DNA of 64,000 bases from JBQTKD01 sp052389435 (GCA_052389435.1 JBQTIB010000004.1:1-64000); one strand, 5' to 3'. Shown: positions 15,456 to 23,971, counted from the stretch's first letter. The notes: generated from the letters alone by a model not told the origin. Numbers and translations are program-made.

Positions 15456-17960
15456 TCAGCCCTCGTCGACCGTGCTGAAGGCGGCCGCGGCGGCGGCGCC
15501 TGGGCGCGCGCCCTTGGGGAGGCGCTTTCTCAGTTCCGCGTTCACGTGGGCCAGGTCGGAGGGGTCCTTGTGGCTGATCGCGGTGCGGCCCCGGGCGATG
15601 AGGCGCTGGACCTCCTCGTTCTTCGACTTGGCCAGGACGCGGCGCAGGTCCTCGAAGACCAGGGCCTCCATCTTTCCGCTGCGGCGCAGCAGTCGCGCGC
15701 CGAGTTCCATCAGCACGTCGGCCTGGCGGCGCAGCACCGCGCGGTCGCGGTTGGCCAGCGCCGCGGCGGCGACGGCGTCCGCGGCGGCGAGGTCGGCCTT
15801 GTCCGCATCGTTGCCGCCGGCCTCGACCTTGCGGGCGACGACCTCGCGGAGCTTTCGGACCCGTTCCATCAGCGCCGGGAGTTGCAGGGCGTCCTCGACG
15901 TCGTCGAGCAGCGTCTCGGCGTCGAGCAGACGGGCATGGCAGTTGGCGCCGGCGACCGGATCGACCTCGGCGGCGCGCAGCAACCGTCCCGCCTCCTCCA
16001 GGACCGCCTCCGCGTGCAACCGGTCCAGGGTGCGGGTGGCCTCCGGGACGGGAAGATCGGCGACGGCGCGACGCACCTCGTGCGCTCGGTCCGAGACCGC
16101 CGAGAGATGTTCGCGCAGCGCGGCCGGCGGCGGGATCTCGTTGCGGCCGAGGTCGACGGCGATCTCGAAATCGCTGTCCAGCAGGGGAACGTAGGCCTCC
16201 GCCCGCACGGTGCGCGAGGCGTCGATCTCCACCGAGACCTCGACCTCGCTGCCGGCCGGGACGTCGCGGAACACCTGACGCGGGTGCACCTCCAACCGTC
16301 CGATCAGCGTGTTGCGGTCGGCGCGGGGACGCTCCCCCTCGACCAGCGGAACGCGGATCAGACCGTCGACCGAACCGCTGCGGACCGCGACGGTGGTCGT
16401 GAGCACGATGCGGCGGCGGGCGGGAAGCTCCGTCCCCTTCTCCAACAGCCACCGCACCGACTTGTCCGCCAGCCCGACGCCCACGGAGTGCGTGAGCACC
16501 GCGGCCCCGCCCACCAAGGGGGTGTGACGGTAGGTCAGGCGTTCGGGCTCGACGGGCAGCAGACCTCCCCGCGGGTCGCGCAGTTCGATGCGGAAGGAGT
16601 TGCTCGTCTTGGTCTGCGCCCTGAGTCGGGTGACGAACGCGCCGTCGGCGGCCAGGTCGATCCGGCCCGAACGCCACGGCGGACGCGAGGCGTCGTTGGT
16701 GAACTCGATCGTGCAACCGGACCAGTCCGAGCCCGGCATCTGACCGGTGGCACGGCCGCCGACGAGCGGTTCGTCGTCGGAGCCGACCGACTTGTGCTCG
16801 AGGTCCAGCGCGATCGCGTCGAGGCTCTTGGCGGCGCCGGCCCGCTTCGGCATGCGTTGGGTGCCGGCGAACACGGCCGCGCCGCGGGCGACGACGGTGA
16901 TGGCGTCCATGGAGTTGTCCAGCGCAATGCCCAGGCCCTCGGCGGGGTCGGCGAGCCGCTCGCGCAGGCCCGGCGAGAGCGTCGCTCCCCCGACCAGGAT
17001 CACGCGTTCGACGTCTCCCGCGCCGAGACCCTTCTCGGCGAGCGCGCGGCGGCAGAGGTTGACCGAGCGGGTGTAGAGCGGGTCGGTGAAGCGGGCGAGG
17101 TCGGCGCGGGTGATCTCGCGGACGAACTCGAACGGGCGACCGTCGCCGTCGAGCAGTTCCGCGCGGACCTCGGTGAACTCGTTGGCCGACAGCGCGATCT
17201 TCGCCGACTCCGCGGCGTGCTTGAGCTTGGCGATGTTGGCGGCCCAGCGCCGATTGCCACGGGTCAGGTCCTCGAGCCCGTGCTCCTTGGCCACCGCCGG
17301 CGCGAGAAGTTCCTCGACCAGGGCCCAGTCGATGAGCTTGCCGCCGAGGAAGTTGTCGCCGGCGTGGTTGACCACGCCGAACTCGCCGTCGCGCACGTTG
17401 ATCACGGCGGCGTCGAAGGTGCCGCCGCCGAAGTCGTAGACCAGCCAGAAGGCCTTGCGGTCCTCCGCGGTGCCGGAGTAGGCCCAGGCGGCGGCGGTCG
17501 GCTCCTGCACCAGGGGTGCGTAGGCGAACCCGGCGAGGGCAGCGGCGCGGCGGGTGGCGTCGCACTGGTCGAGGGAGAACGCGGCCGGAACGGTGATCAC
17601 TGCGGCCGCGGCCTCCTCGCCCGTGCTGCGCTGCAGGTCGGCGCGCAGGGACTTGAGAACCTCCGCGGACAGGTCCTCCGGAGTCATCCGCCGACCGGAG
17701 GCCTGGAAGGTCTTGTGCTCGCCGGGGGTGCCCATCTGCAGCTTGAACTCGCCACAGGCGTTGTCGGGGTCGCGCTCGAGGCGGCCGCGCGCCTCCTCGC
17801 CGACGTAGACGTTGCCCGATTCGGAGACGTAGACCGCCGAGGGCGTGAACTCGCGCTGCCAGGTGTTGCGCACGACCGTCGCGTCGGAGTCGGTGGCCAG
17901 CGCGAGCGCGCTGTTCGTCGTGCCGAGGTCGATGCCGACGTCGATGGTTTCCCTCGTCAC
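15456..17960 (-). CDS. Hsp70-family (DnaK-like) protein with divergent C-terminus
   Basis: 834 residues, longer than DnaK (about 620). The ATPase domain (residues 1-375) has the full nucleotide signature: GIDLGTTNS, VITVPAAFS, QEPTAAAWAY, VYDFGGGTFD and ERVILVGGATLSPGLR. The following ~450 residues do not resemble the canonical substrate-binding domain: a beta-rich part (about 380-590, SGRIDLAADGAF, LTTTVAVRSGSVDGLI) precedes a long alpha-helical tail ending in a basic, Ala-rich segment. The EEVD-like or Gly-rich DnaK tail is absent. It is the last gene of a three-gene coupled operon and overlaps the GrpE-like gene by four bases. Probably a specialised chaperone rather than the housekeeping DnaK. 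Confidence 0.85.
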   Translation of the reverse strand: MTRETIDVGIDLGTTNSALALATDSDATVVRNTWQREFTPSAVYVSESGNVYVGEEARGRLERDPDNACGEFKLQMGTPGEHKTFQASGRRMTPEDLSAEVLKSLRADLQRSTGEEAAAAVITVPAAFSLDQCDATRRAAALAGFAYAPLVQEPTAAAWAYSGTAEDRKAFWLVYDFGGGTFDAAVINVRDGEFGVVNHAGDNFLGGKLIDWALVEELLAPAVAKEHGLEDLTRGNRRWAANIAKLKHAAESAKIALSANEFTEVRAELLDGDGRPFEFVREITRADLARFTDPLYTRSVNLCRRALAEKGLGAGDVERVILVGGATLSPGLRERLADPAEGLGIALDNSMDAITVVARGAAVFAGTQRMPKRAGAAKSLDAIALDLEHKSVGSDDEPLVGGRATGQMPGSDWSGCTIEFTNDASRPPWRSGRIDLAADGAFVTRLRAQTKTSNSFRIELRDPRGGLLPVEPERLTYRHTPLVGGAAVLTHSVGVGLADKSVRWLLEKGTELPARRRIVLTTTVAVRSGSVDGLIRVPLVEGERPRADRNTLIGRLEVHPRQVFRDVPAGSEVEVSVEIDASRTVRAEAYVPLLDSDFEIAVDLGRNEIPPPAALREHLSAVSDRAHEVRRAVADLPVPEATRTLDRLHAEAVLEEAGRLLRAAEVDPVAGANCHARLLDAETLLDDVEDALQLPALMERVRKLREVVARKVEAGGNDADKADLAAADAVAAAALANRDRAVLRRQADVLMELGARLLRRSGKMEALVFEDLRRVLAKSKNEEVQRLIARGRTAISHKDPSDLAHVNAELRKRLPKGARPGAAAAAAFSTVDEG

Positions 17961-18316
17961 GAGCGCGCCTTCCTGTCCTTGCGGGTTTCGGGCCGGGCCA
18001 CGACGACCTGCCCGATCTGGATGCGCCGTTCACCGGAGTAGACGCAGGGCCGAATCGTCTCCAGGACCACCTCGGAGGCAACCTCCGCCCGCGGTTCGTA
18101 CGCGACGACCTCCAGCGCCATGCCGGGATCGAAGACGCTGCCGTCGTGGTCCTGGAAGGACAGCCCCGCCTCGGCGAAGGCGTCGCGCGCCGCGCGCAGG
18201 TGGCGGGCCGCCTGCCGGGCGGCCCCGTCGGCCTCGGCCGCCGCCAGTTTGCGGCCGGTACGCCACACGTTGGTGAGGGCGTCCGCCAGGGCCGCGTCGT
18301 TGTCGATGTCAGCCAT
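17957..18316 (-). CDS. GrpE-like nucleotide-exchange protein (head domain only)
   Basis: 119 residues. The C-terminal half matches the GrpE beta-wing in layout: DPGMALEVVAYEP, EVVLETIRPCVYSGERRIQIGQVVVARPE parallels the GrpE 'RPA-VVVA' ending. The N-terminal helix is short, so the long GrpE coiled coil is missing. The ATG at 18316 has GGTGAGG before it; a GTG at 18328 is the alternative. The gene overlaps the membrane gene upstream by eight bases and the Hsp70-like gene by ATGA, supporting a role as its exchange factor. GrpE assignment is from pattern and context. Confidence 0.6.
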   Translation of the reverse strand: MADIDNDAALADALTNVWRTGRKLAAAEADGAARQAARHLRAARDAFAEAGLSFQDHDGSVFDPGMALEVVAYEPRAEVASEVVLETIRPCVYSGERRIQIGQVVVARPETRKDRKARS

Positions 18317-19850
18317 ACCGAACCTCACCTGAGACTGCGTCAGTTCCCAACGGATCGGTCCGTTCGTCCAGATACCTTCCGATGGCCTGTCGCCGCGAGT
18401 ACGCAGCCGCTCCGAGGGCGACGGCGACGGCGGCCCCCAGCGCGAGATCGATCCAGATGCCGAGCGCGAGGAGCACGACGGCCAGCACGATCACGGCCGG
18501 AAGGACCACTCGGGCCCTGCGCACCGCCGGGGAGAACGGCACCTTGGCGTAGACGTACTCGTCGTCGGACAGGTAGGCGGCCAGGGAGTGGACGGGAATC
18601 CAGAACACGGTCACGCAACGGGTCTCCACCCAGGTCTCGTCGGCCTCGGCGCGTCGGCCGAAGGGACGCACCCCGCAACCGAGGAACTGGGTGCGCGACG
18701 GCACCTCGGACAGCTCGGCGCGGACGGCGCGGGGGTTGGCGGCCATGGTCTTGAGGCGGTGGCGCAGCTCGGCGTCCTCGGTGCGCTGCGCCCACTGCTG
18801 CAGTACCTCGACCGCGCCGTTCGGATCGCCCGCGTCGAGCCACGGCTTGATCACCGTCCGCACCTCCGCCTCGGCGAGGTCGTCGATCGTTCGCTCGAGC
18901 AGGGCGACGGTGGTGTGGTCGCGCGCGATGGCGAGCGCCTCGTCGAGCAGGGGAACCGCCGCGGCGCCGGCGCCCCCGGCGTTGACGTGCGCGACGGCGG
19001 CGCGCACCACCGTCGTGGCGACCTCGTCGTGCAGCGCACCCGGCAGCGGGTCGTCGGCGGGCAGGACGGCCGTGGGGACGGCCAGCCCCGCGGGCGCCGC
19101 GTCGAGCAGGCGTCGTGCGAGGACGACGACCTGCTCCGGTTCCTCCGCCGCTGCCCGCAGGACGGCCGAGCACAGGTCGTGAACGCGTTCGACGGCCGAT
19201 GCGCTGGCCTCGCGCAGCGCCGCGGCGACGACCCGACGATCGAACGGCGATGCCGCGAGCAGTTCGAGGTGCCGTTGCACCTCGGGGGCGTCGCCCACGG
19301 CCGCGGCCGCGGCGGCCGCCTGCGCGTTCGGGGCGAGAACCCGGCGCGGGATCGAGGTGCGCAGGGCCTGGAGGTGTGCCTGCTGCACCCGGGGGTCGTC
19401 GAGGTCCTCGACGCGGCGCTCGAGCCGCTCCCAGAACTCCGTGGACTCGCACGTGCGAAACCAGTGCGCCAGCGCCGCGGCCCAGTCCTCGTCCGATCCG
19501 CCGTCCAGCGCGCGGCAGTGCGCGGCAACGGCCTCGTCGTGCGCGCCGCCGGTGCCGTCGAGCCAGAAGGCCTCGTGGACGAGGCGCACCAGCGGTGCCG
19601 TCAACGCCTCGAACGCGTCCTTGACGGCGCCGGCGTCGGGGGCGGGGGCGGGCGCGAGGTCTGCCCACGGGCTCGGGAGCACGGTGCCGAGCCTCGCCGC
19701 CATGCCGAGTTCCTCGCGTCGGCGCCGCACCGCCGTGGCGCCGGCGTCGCCGGCCAGGCCGGTGATGCGGAACAGGTTGGCGGAGTAGGTGCCTGGGACC
19801 GGGATGCGACGCAGGACGGCGTCGACGTCGCGTTGCGCGCCCTCGCTCAC
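18309..19850 (-). CDS. J-like membrane protein of the Hsp70 mini-operon
   Basis: 513 residues; first gene of the operon. The N-terminus (PVPGTYSANLFRITGLAGDA, RRRREELGMAARLG) resembles the 'N-FRVLGL' J-like domains of actinobacterial chaperone partners but has no HPD motif. Residues about 100-400 are helical and repetitive, TPR-like. Near 415-460, TQFLGCGVRPFGRRAE, ETRCVTVFWIPVHSLAAY recalls the 'YGR...T-W--FF-P--P---Y' motif of TPR/DnaJ-related membrane proteins. Two hydrophobic helices follow (VVLPAVIVLAVVLLALGIWI and LALGAAVAVALGAAAY), then a short cytosolic tail. Start GTG 19850 is preceded by GAGG; GTG 19859 is possible. It probably anchors the Hsp70-like protein at the membrane. Confidence 0.6.
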   Translation of the reverse strand: MSEGAQRDVDAVLRRIPVPGTYSANLFRITGLAGDAGATAVRRRREELGMAARLGTVLPSPWADLAPAPAPDAGAVKDAFEALTAPLVRLVHEAFWLDGTGGAHDEAVAAHCRALDGGSDEDWAAALAHWFRTCESTEFWERLERRVEDLDDPRVQQAHLQALRTSIPRRVLAPNAQAAAAAAAVGDAPEVQRHLELLAASPFDRRVVAAALREASASAVERVHDLCSAVLRAAAEEPEQVVVLARRLLDAAPAGLAVPTAVLPADDPLPGALHDEVATTVVRAAVAHVNAGGAGAAAVPLLDEALAIARDHTTVALLERTIDDLAEAEVRTVIKPWLDAGDPNGAVEVLQQWAQRTEDAELRHRLKTMAANPRAVRAELSEVPSRTQFLGCGVRPFGRRAEADETWVETRCVTVFWIPVHSLAAYLSDDEYVYAKVPFSPAVRRARVVLPAVIVLAVVLLALGIWIDLALGAAVAVALGAAAYSRRQAIGRYLDERTDPLGTDAVSGEVRYG

Positions 19851-20496
19851 CGTGTCCACCTCGCTGTTGTACCCCCGTTGGGCGGGGCTCAGTATTTCCG
19901 ACGGCGGCCACGCCCGCCGCGAAACCTTCACCGTCGGATCCCGGGGCGCCGGGGCACTGCCCGGGAACCCTCGAAGCATGGCGCAACGCTTCGTCGCCGT
20001 ACTCGCCGCGTTCGGAGTCGTCGACCTGCGCCCGACCCGCAACGGTCCCGGCGGGTTCGGGCCGACGGCTGCTCCCGGCTCTCCGGCTGCGCCTTGCCTT
20101 CGTGGCGGGGGCGGGGGCGGTTCGGTCGGCGGGCCGTTCGCACTCGGGCCGGGTGCGACCCTCGTGGCTCGCGCTGCCCGGCCTCCCGGCGCGTACGGCG
20201 TCGACCTCACGCAGACGGCCTGCGGCTGCTCGCCCCTGGGATCGTCGACGGGCCGCTGTTCGCACGGCACCGGCCGGTACCGCCGGCGGTGGTCGCGGCG
20301 CCGTGCCACCGCCGACGTGGCGCCGGGGACATCTGCCCGGGGCGGAACGAGGGGTGAGCCGCCGAGGCCCTGAGCGGGCTGCTGCCGGCGGCCGCGCCGC
20401 TGTGCCGGATGCCGACCGCCGCGCCGCTGTGCCGCTGTGCCGGATGCCGACCGCCGCGCCCCGGTGCCGCATGCCGACGCGAGGTCGAGCCCGGAG
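19851..20496. repeat. 646-base gene-free gap with a three-copy tandem repeat at 20391-20478
   Basis: No frame here has convincing codon use, a ribosome binding site and family similarity. The left end must carry the Hsp70-operon promoter; I find no HspR (HAIR) or CIRCE element. At 20391-20417, 20418-20452 and 20453-20478 a unit built on GCCGCGCCGCTGTGCCGGAT plus GCCGACC is repeated; the second copy carries an extra internal GCTGTGCC and the third is diverged. Runs of GGGGGCGGGGGCGG occur near 20107-20120. Confidence 0.5.
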
Positions 20497-20880
20497 CTAG
20501 CGGAGCGCCGCCCACGTGCCGAGCCCTGCGGCACCGGCGGTGACCGCGAGGATGCCCCACCGGTCGCGCGGCGGGAGGTCCTTCCAGTGCAGCAGCGTGG
20601 CGCTCATGTCGACGGCGTCGGCCATGGCCCCGAGTCCGACGGCCAGCCGCCTGGTCCTGCCGCCGCTTGCCAGCGCCAGGACGCCGAGGGCGATGTCCCG
20701 GCCGCCGAGGGCGCGGGCGAAGACCTGCACGCCCGGCTCGGCTGCGGGTCCGGCGCCGATCCACGGCTTGGCCGGCAGCGCCGGCTTCGCGATCGCGGCG
20801 GCGCCGAGAACGACCCGGCCGAGGGCGATGCCGGCGCCGATGGTGCGGGGACTGGTCGCGAAGGACAGTGCGTTGCTCAC
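20497..20880 (-). CDS. Small DUF4267-like membrane protein
   Basis: 127 residues from a GTG start, with about three to four hydrophobic segments (TIGAGIALGRVVLGAAAIA, DIALGVLALAS, LAVGLGAMADAVDMSATLL, WGILAVTAGAAGLGTWAAL). The order 'LGR...RALGGRD..LG...' then 'ADAVD' resembles small DUF4267-type membrane proteins. No catalytic residues are evident. It lies just downstream of aroE on the same strand, where other actinobacteria often carry unrelated small genes, and is followed by a gene-free gap. Function unknown. Confidence 0.65.
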   Translation of the reverse strand: MSNALSFATSPRTIGAGIALGRVVLGAAAIAKPALPAKPWIGAGPAAEPGVQVFARALGGRDIALGVLALASGGRTRRLAVGLGAMADAVDMSATLLHWKDLPPRDRWGILAVTAGAAGLGTWAALR

Positions 20881-20986
20881 CTCGTCAGAATGCCCGATGG
20901 CGTCGACACCCTCGGCGCCGGGCTCCCCCGGGCTCCGCGCAGCCGAACGAAAGCCGCGAGCGGGCGAGTCGTTCGAGCCGCCGGCG

Positions 20987-21814
20987 CTAGCGGGCCGCGA
21001 GGGCCGCGAGTCCGGCGTTGCGCATCGCCGCGACGACGTCGGCTCGCGGCACGGGCATGCCGGTCATCAACTCGACCTGCAGGACCGCCTGATGCACCAA
21101 CAGTTCAAGGCCGGACACGACCTGCCCGCCGGCCTTCTCCCACGCCTGCGCCAGGGCCGTCGGCCACGGGTGGTAGGCGACGTCGAAGAGCACGCCGGGC
21201 CCGGAGGGCACGTCCGCGGCGATCGCGTCGGTGGCGCCGCCGGGCGTCGTGGCGAGCACGAGCGGGGCGTGCAGGCCGGCGGGGATCTCGGCCCACGACC
21301 GAAGCCGCAGGTCGACCTCGAACGCGGCGGCGACGGGCAGGAGCGGTGCGGCGCGGTCGAGCGATCGAACGAAGGCCTCGACGGGACCGTTGCAGAGCTG
21401 CGCGAGCGCGGCGATCGCCGAGGCCGCGGTGGCGCCGCCGCCGATTACCGACGCCGCGCCGACTCGGCCCACCCCGGCCTCGGCCAGCGCGTTGACGAGC
21501 CCGGGAACGTCGGTGTTCTCGCCCTGCACCGTGCCGTCGGCCGCGAAGACGAGGGTGTTCGCTCCGCCCACGATGCGCGCGGTCTCCGAGAGGTGGTCGC
21601 AGACGTCGAGCGCAACGCGCTTCAGCGGCATCGTCAACGAGAGCCCTGCCCAGGCCGGCCCGAGGTCTGCGACGAACTCGGCGAGTCCGTCCTCCTCGAC
21701 CCGGTGCGCCCCGTAGGTCCAGTCCAGGCCTATCTCCCGGTAGGCGGCGGCGTGCAACACCGGCGAGAGCGAGTGGGCGATCGGCGAGCCGAGCACCGCC
21801 GCGCGCCGGTTCAC
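20987..21814 (-). CDS. aroE: Shikimate 5-dehydrogenase
   Basis: 275 residues; NADPH reduction of 3-dehydroshikimate to shikimate. The shikimate-binding start AAVLGSPIAHSLSPVLHAAAY, the catalytic Lys in LSLTMPLKRVALD, GGANTLVF and NTDVPGL, and the Rossmann loop IGGGATAASAI are visible, as is the C-terminal DVAYHPWPT. Start chosen at the GTG at 21814 because it sits right before the conserved strand. The frame remains open for 58 codons upstream, through a 17-codon tandem repeat. It follows mltG as in other actinobacteria but is separated from aroC by about 11.8 kb of accessory genes. Confidence 0.92.
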   Translation of the reverse strand: MNRRAAVLGSPIAHSLSPVLHAAAYREIGLDWTYGAHRVEEDGLAEFVADLGPAWAGLSLTMPLKRVALDVCDHLSETARIVGGANTLVFAADGTVQGENTDVPGLVNALAEAGVGRVGAASVIGGGATAASAIAALAQLCNGPVEAFVRSLDRAAPLLPVAAAFEVDLRLRSWAEIPAGLHAPLVLATTPGGATDAIAADVPSGPGVLFDVAYHPWPTALAQAWEKAGGQVVSGLELLVHQAVLQVELMTGMPVPRADVVAAMRNAGLAALAAR

Positions 21815-21839
21815 CGCCCACCCCGGAAACCCTCGCCGC

Positions 21840-21985
21840 GTCCGACGTTGCGGCGCCCACCGGCCGCCAGGCCTCGGAGGTACCCGCTGCATCCGAGCTT
21901 GCGGCGCCCACCGGAGGCCAGGCCTCGGACGTACCCGCTGCATCCGATGCTGCGGCGCCCGCCGGACGCCAGACGTCGGATCCAA
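21840..21985. repeat. 51-bp tandem repeat (about 2.8 copies) upstream of aroE
   Basis: Units at 21840-21890 and 21891-21941 are near identical (ATCCGA, then TTGCGGCGCCCACCGG, GCCAGGCCTCGGA, GTACCCGCTGC), and a third at 21942-21985 is diverged and incomplete. The period is exactly 17 codons. Read in the aroE frame, the repeat gives MQRV-PRPG-RWAPQ-R units with no stop codon. It fills the 187-base gap between mltG and aroE. Confidence 0.8.
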
Positions 21986-22001
21986 CACGGTTGCGCCTGG
22001 C

Positions 22002-23102
22002 TCATCGGCCGGGGTTGTCGCGAAGCCACTGTTGGAAGACCTTGACGTTGGCGTCGTGCTCGGCGGCGTTGACGCCGTAGCGGGTTTCGCCGGTGTCGGG
22101 GTTCACCGAGACGAAGTAGATCCAGTCCCCGACGGCCGGGTTGAGCGCGGCGGCGATGGCGGCCTCGCCAGGCGAGCAGATCGGGCCGCTCGGCAGCCCC
22201 GGGTAGCGGTAGGTGTTGTACGGGGAGTCGAGGTTCCGCTCGTTGGCCGTCGTGGTGATGCTCTTGGCGCCGCCGTTGGCGAAGTGGACCGTCGAGTCGA
22301 ACTGCAGTTTCATGTTCCGCTCGAGCCGGTTGTAGATGACCCGGGCGACCTTGGGCATGTCGACGGCGAGCTTCGCCTCGGCCTCGATCAGGCTCGCGAC
22401 CGTCAACACCTGAAACGGCGTCAGGTTCCGGGGTGCGGTCTTGGTGCCGAGGCCCGTCGCGGCTTTGGCACGCTCGAAGCGCTTGGTGAACTGGGCGAGG
22501 ACCTCGGCGGCGGTGTCGTCGGTCTCGACCTCGTAGGTGGCCGGGAACAGGAAGCCCTCGGCCCGGTGCTCGGGCGGATTGCCGTCGAAATCGGGCAGGC
22601 CGTACTCGCTCGGCTTGGCCAGGGTATTGCGGTAGGCCTCGAGCGGAAGGTGGGTCTCCGCGGCCAGTTTCGCGAGCGTCTCGGCGACGGTGAAGCCCTC
22701 GGGAATGGCGACGCGGGCGAGGACGCGGAACTTCGGGTCGAGCAGGCGGGACACCGCGTCGGCGGCGGGCAATCGCTCCGCGAGGCGGTAGCTGCCGGGG
22801 CCGATGGTGCTCGCCTTCGGATTCTTCTCCGCGGCGCCGACGAACGCGCCCTGGCTCTTGACGACGCCGGCGTCCTTCAGCTGCGTGCCCATGGCCCGCA
22901 GGCTCGTGCCGGGCTCGATCTTCACGACCCGCTCGGCGCCCGGCGGACCGCTGTAGTCGCCCTTGGCCTCGGTCAGCCGGTCGACCACGCGGCCGAAGCC
23001 GAGAGTCGACCCAACGGCGAACAGGATCAGGGCCATGACGGCGACGACGAGGAAGACCGCGCTACGGCGACGCCGACGGGTCGAGGGGGCGGTGGCAGAC
23101 AC
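22002..23102 (-). CDS. mltG: Endolytic murein transglycosylase (YceG)
   Basis: 366 residues; cleaves nascent peptidoglycan strands and sets glycan length. A basic N-terminus (TRRRRR) precedes one membrane helix (residues about 15-35), then an extracytoplasmic YceG fold: LysM-like part to about 115, then the catalytic domain with VASLIEAEAK (catalytic Glu), ARVIYNRL, LQFDSTVHFA, SPYNTYRYPGLPSGPICSPG and the final FVSVNPDTGETRY. Order alaS-ruvX-mltG-aroE is the standard actinobacterial arrangement. Confidence 0.95.
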   Translation of the reverse strand: MSATAPSTRRRRRSAVFLVVAVMALILFAVGSTLGFGRVVDRLTEAKGDYSGPPGAERVVKIEPGTSLRAMGTQLKDAGVVKSQGAFVGAAEKNPKASTIGPGSYRLAERLPAADAVSRLLDPKFRVLARVAIPEGFTVAETLAKLAAETHLPLEAYRNTLAKPSEYGLPDFDGNPPEHRAEGFLFPATYEVETDDTAAEVLAQFTKRFERAKAATGLGTKTAPRNLTPFQVLTVASLIEAEAKLAVDMPKVARVIYNRLERNMKLQFDSTVHFANGGAKSITTTANERNLDSPYNTYRYPGLPSGPICSPGEAAIAAALNPAVGDWIYFVSVNPDTGETRYGVNAAEHDANVKVFQQWLRDNPGR

Positions 23103-23224
23103 GCACCGACCCTAACCGCCGACCCGCCCCGAGCCCGGTCCCCAGGCGGCGTGTCAGCCCGCGACGACTCGCCGGTCGCCGTCGCAGGTCGCCGTCGCCG
23201 GTCGCCGTCGGTCGACCGCGCTGA

Positions 23225-23282
23225 AAGGGATGTCATCCCTTCCGCGATCGCCCGTTGGCGCCGAATGGGATGTCATCCCTTT
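23225..23282. repeat. Twin palindromes GGGATG-T-CATCCC between mltG and ruvX
   Basis: AAGGGATGTCATCCCTT at 23225-23241 is a perfect inverted repeat around one T. The same core GGGATGTCATCCC recurs at 23267-23279, and GCGATCGC follows each copy. The two copies are 40 bases apart, so the unit is a short direct repeat of palindromes. To the left, 23165-23215 has CGCCGTCGC/CGCCGGTCG-type short repeats. The gap (23103-23349) has no gene. Confidence 0.75.
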
Positions 23283-23349
23283 CGGCGATCGCTGCCGTGA
23301 CGCGAATCGGATCGCTCGGGAGGACGACCTTCCTTCCGGCGCGGCCGCA

Positions 23350-23805
23350 CTACGGAACGAGGACGGGTTCGCCCGGCGGGGCTCCAGCGGAGCGCTCGGT
23401 GTCCAGCGCCGTCTGCAGGAACACGACGGCCGCGGCCTGGTCGACGACGCCGCGGCCCTTCCTGCTCGAGACTCCGGAGGCGCGCAGGTTGCTCGCCGCG
23501 GAGACCGTCGAGAGGCGTTCGTCGACGAGGCGGACGGGGACCGGGGCCAGCCGGACGGCCAGGCCGACGACCCATTCGCGGACCGCGCTCGCTGCCGGCC
23601 CCTCCTTGCCCGACATCGAGCGCGGCAGCCCGACCAGCACCGCAACCGCCTCGTACTCGGCCGCGATCGCCGCGAGTCGGTCGAGGTCGCCCCGCCCGCG
23701 CGGGACCGTCTCCACGGGCACCGCGAGCATCCCGGAGCGATCGCTGGCGGCAACCCCGATCCGCACGCTCCCGAGGTCCACGCCGAGCCGAACCCCGGGC
23801 GTCAC
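23350..23805 (-). CDS. ruvX: YqgF/RuvX family RNase H-fold nuclease
   Basis: 151 residues; RNase H-fold protein implicated in 16S rRNA 5' maturation or Holliday-junction resolution. LGVDLGSVRIGVAASD gives the first catalytic Asp, VLVGLPRSMSGKEG the conserved loop, LVDERLST the Glu region and DQAAAVVFLQTALD the last Asp. Normal length for the family. Downstream of alaS, from which it is separated by a long inverted repeat. Confidence 0.92.
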   Translation of the reverse strand: MTPGVRLGVDLGSVRIGVAASDRSGMLAVPVETVPRGRGDLDRLAAIAAEYEAVAVLVGLPRSMSGKEGPAASAVREWVVGLAVRLAPVPVRLVDERLSTVSAASNLRASGVSSRKGRGVVDQAAAVVFLQTALDTERSAGAPPGEPVLVP

Positions 23806-23852
23806 GACCGCACCCCCGCCGCGCGAGGCGCCGAGCGCATGTCCGGGCGGAG

Positions 23853-23954
23853 GTCAAGAGCCATTGCGCACGTCATCCGAGATGGCTCCACAAACTGGGA
23901 CAAATCGCCCGTTCCAACAACCGTTGAGGATGACGTGCGCCAATGGTTCTTGAC
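23853..23954. repeat. 102-base inverted repeat between alaS and ruvX
   Basis: Arms at 23853-23878 and 23928-23954 match over 26 bases with one substitution and one extra base (outer part GTCAAGA, inner CGCACGTCATCC). The 49-base centre is AT-richer than its surroundings (ACAAACTGGGACAAAT). It could fold into one long hairpin in the alaS-ruvX message or be a MITE-like insertion. It bears no similarity to the 11794 family. Confidence 0.8.
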
Positions 23955-23971
23955 GCTGCACCGACCCTCGA

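Noticed and set aside
19789..20373. Plus-strand open frame in the gap upstream of the Hsp70 operon
   Set aside because: The left part is antisense to the J-like gene. The rest is Gly/Arg/Pro-rich without a ribosome binding site or codon-position bias.
20391..20478. CRISPR-like array
   Set aside because: Repeats are contiguous with no unique spacers, and no cas genes are present.
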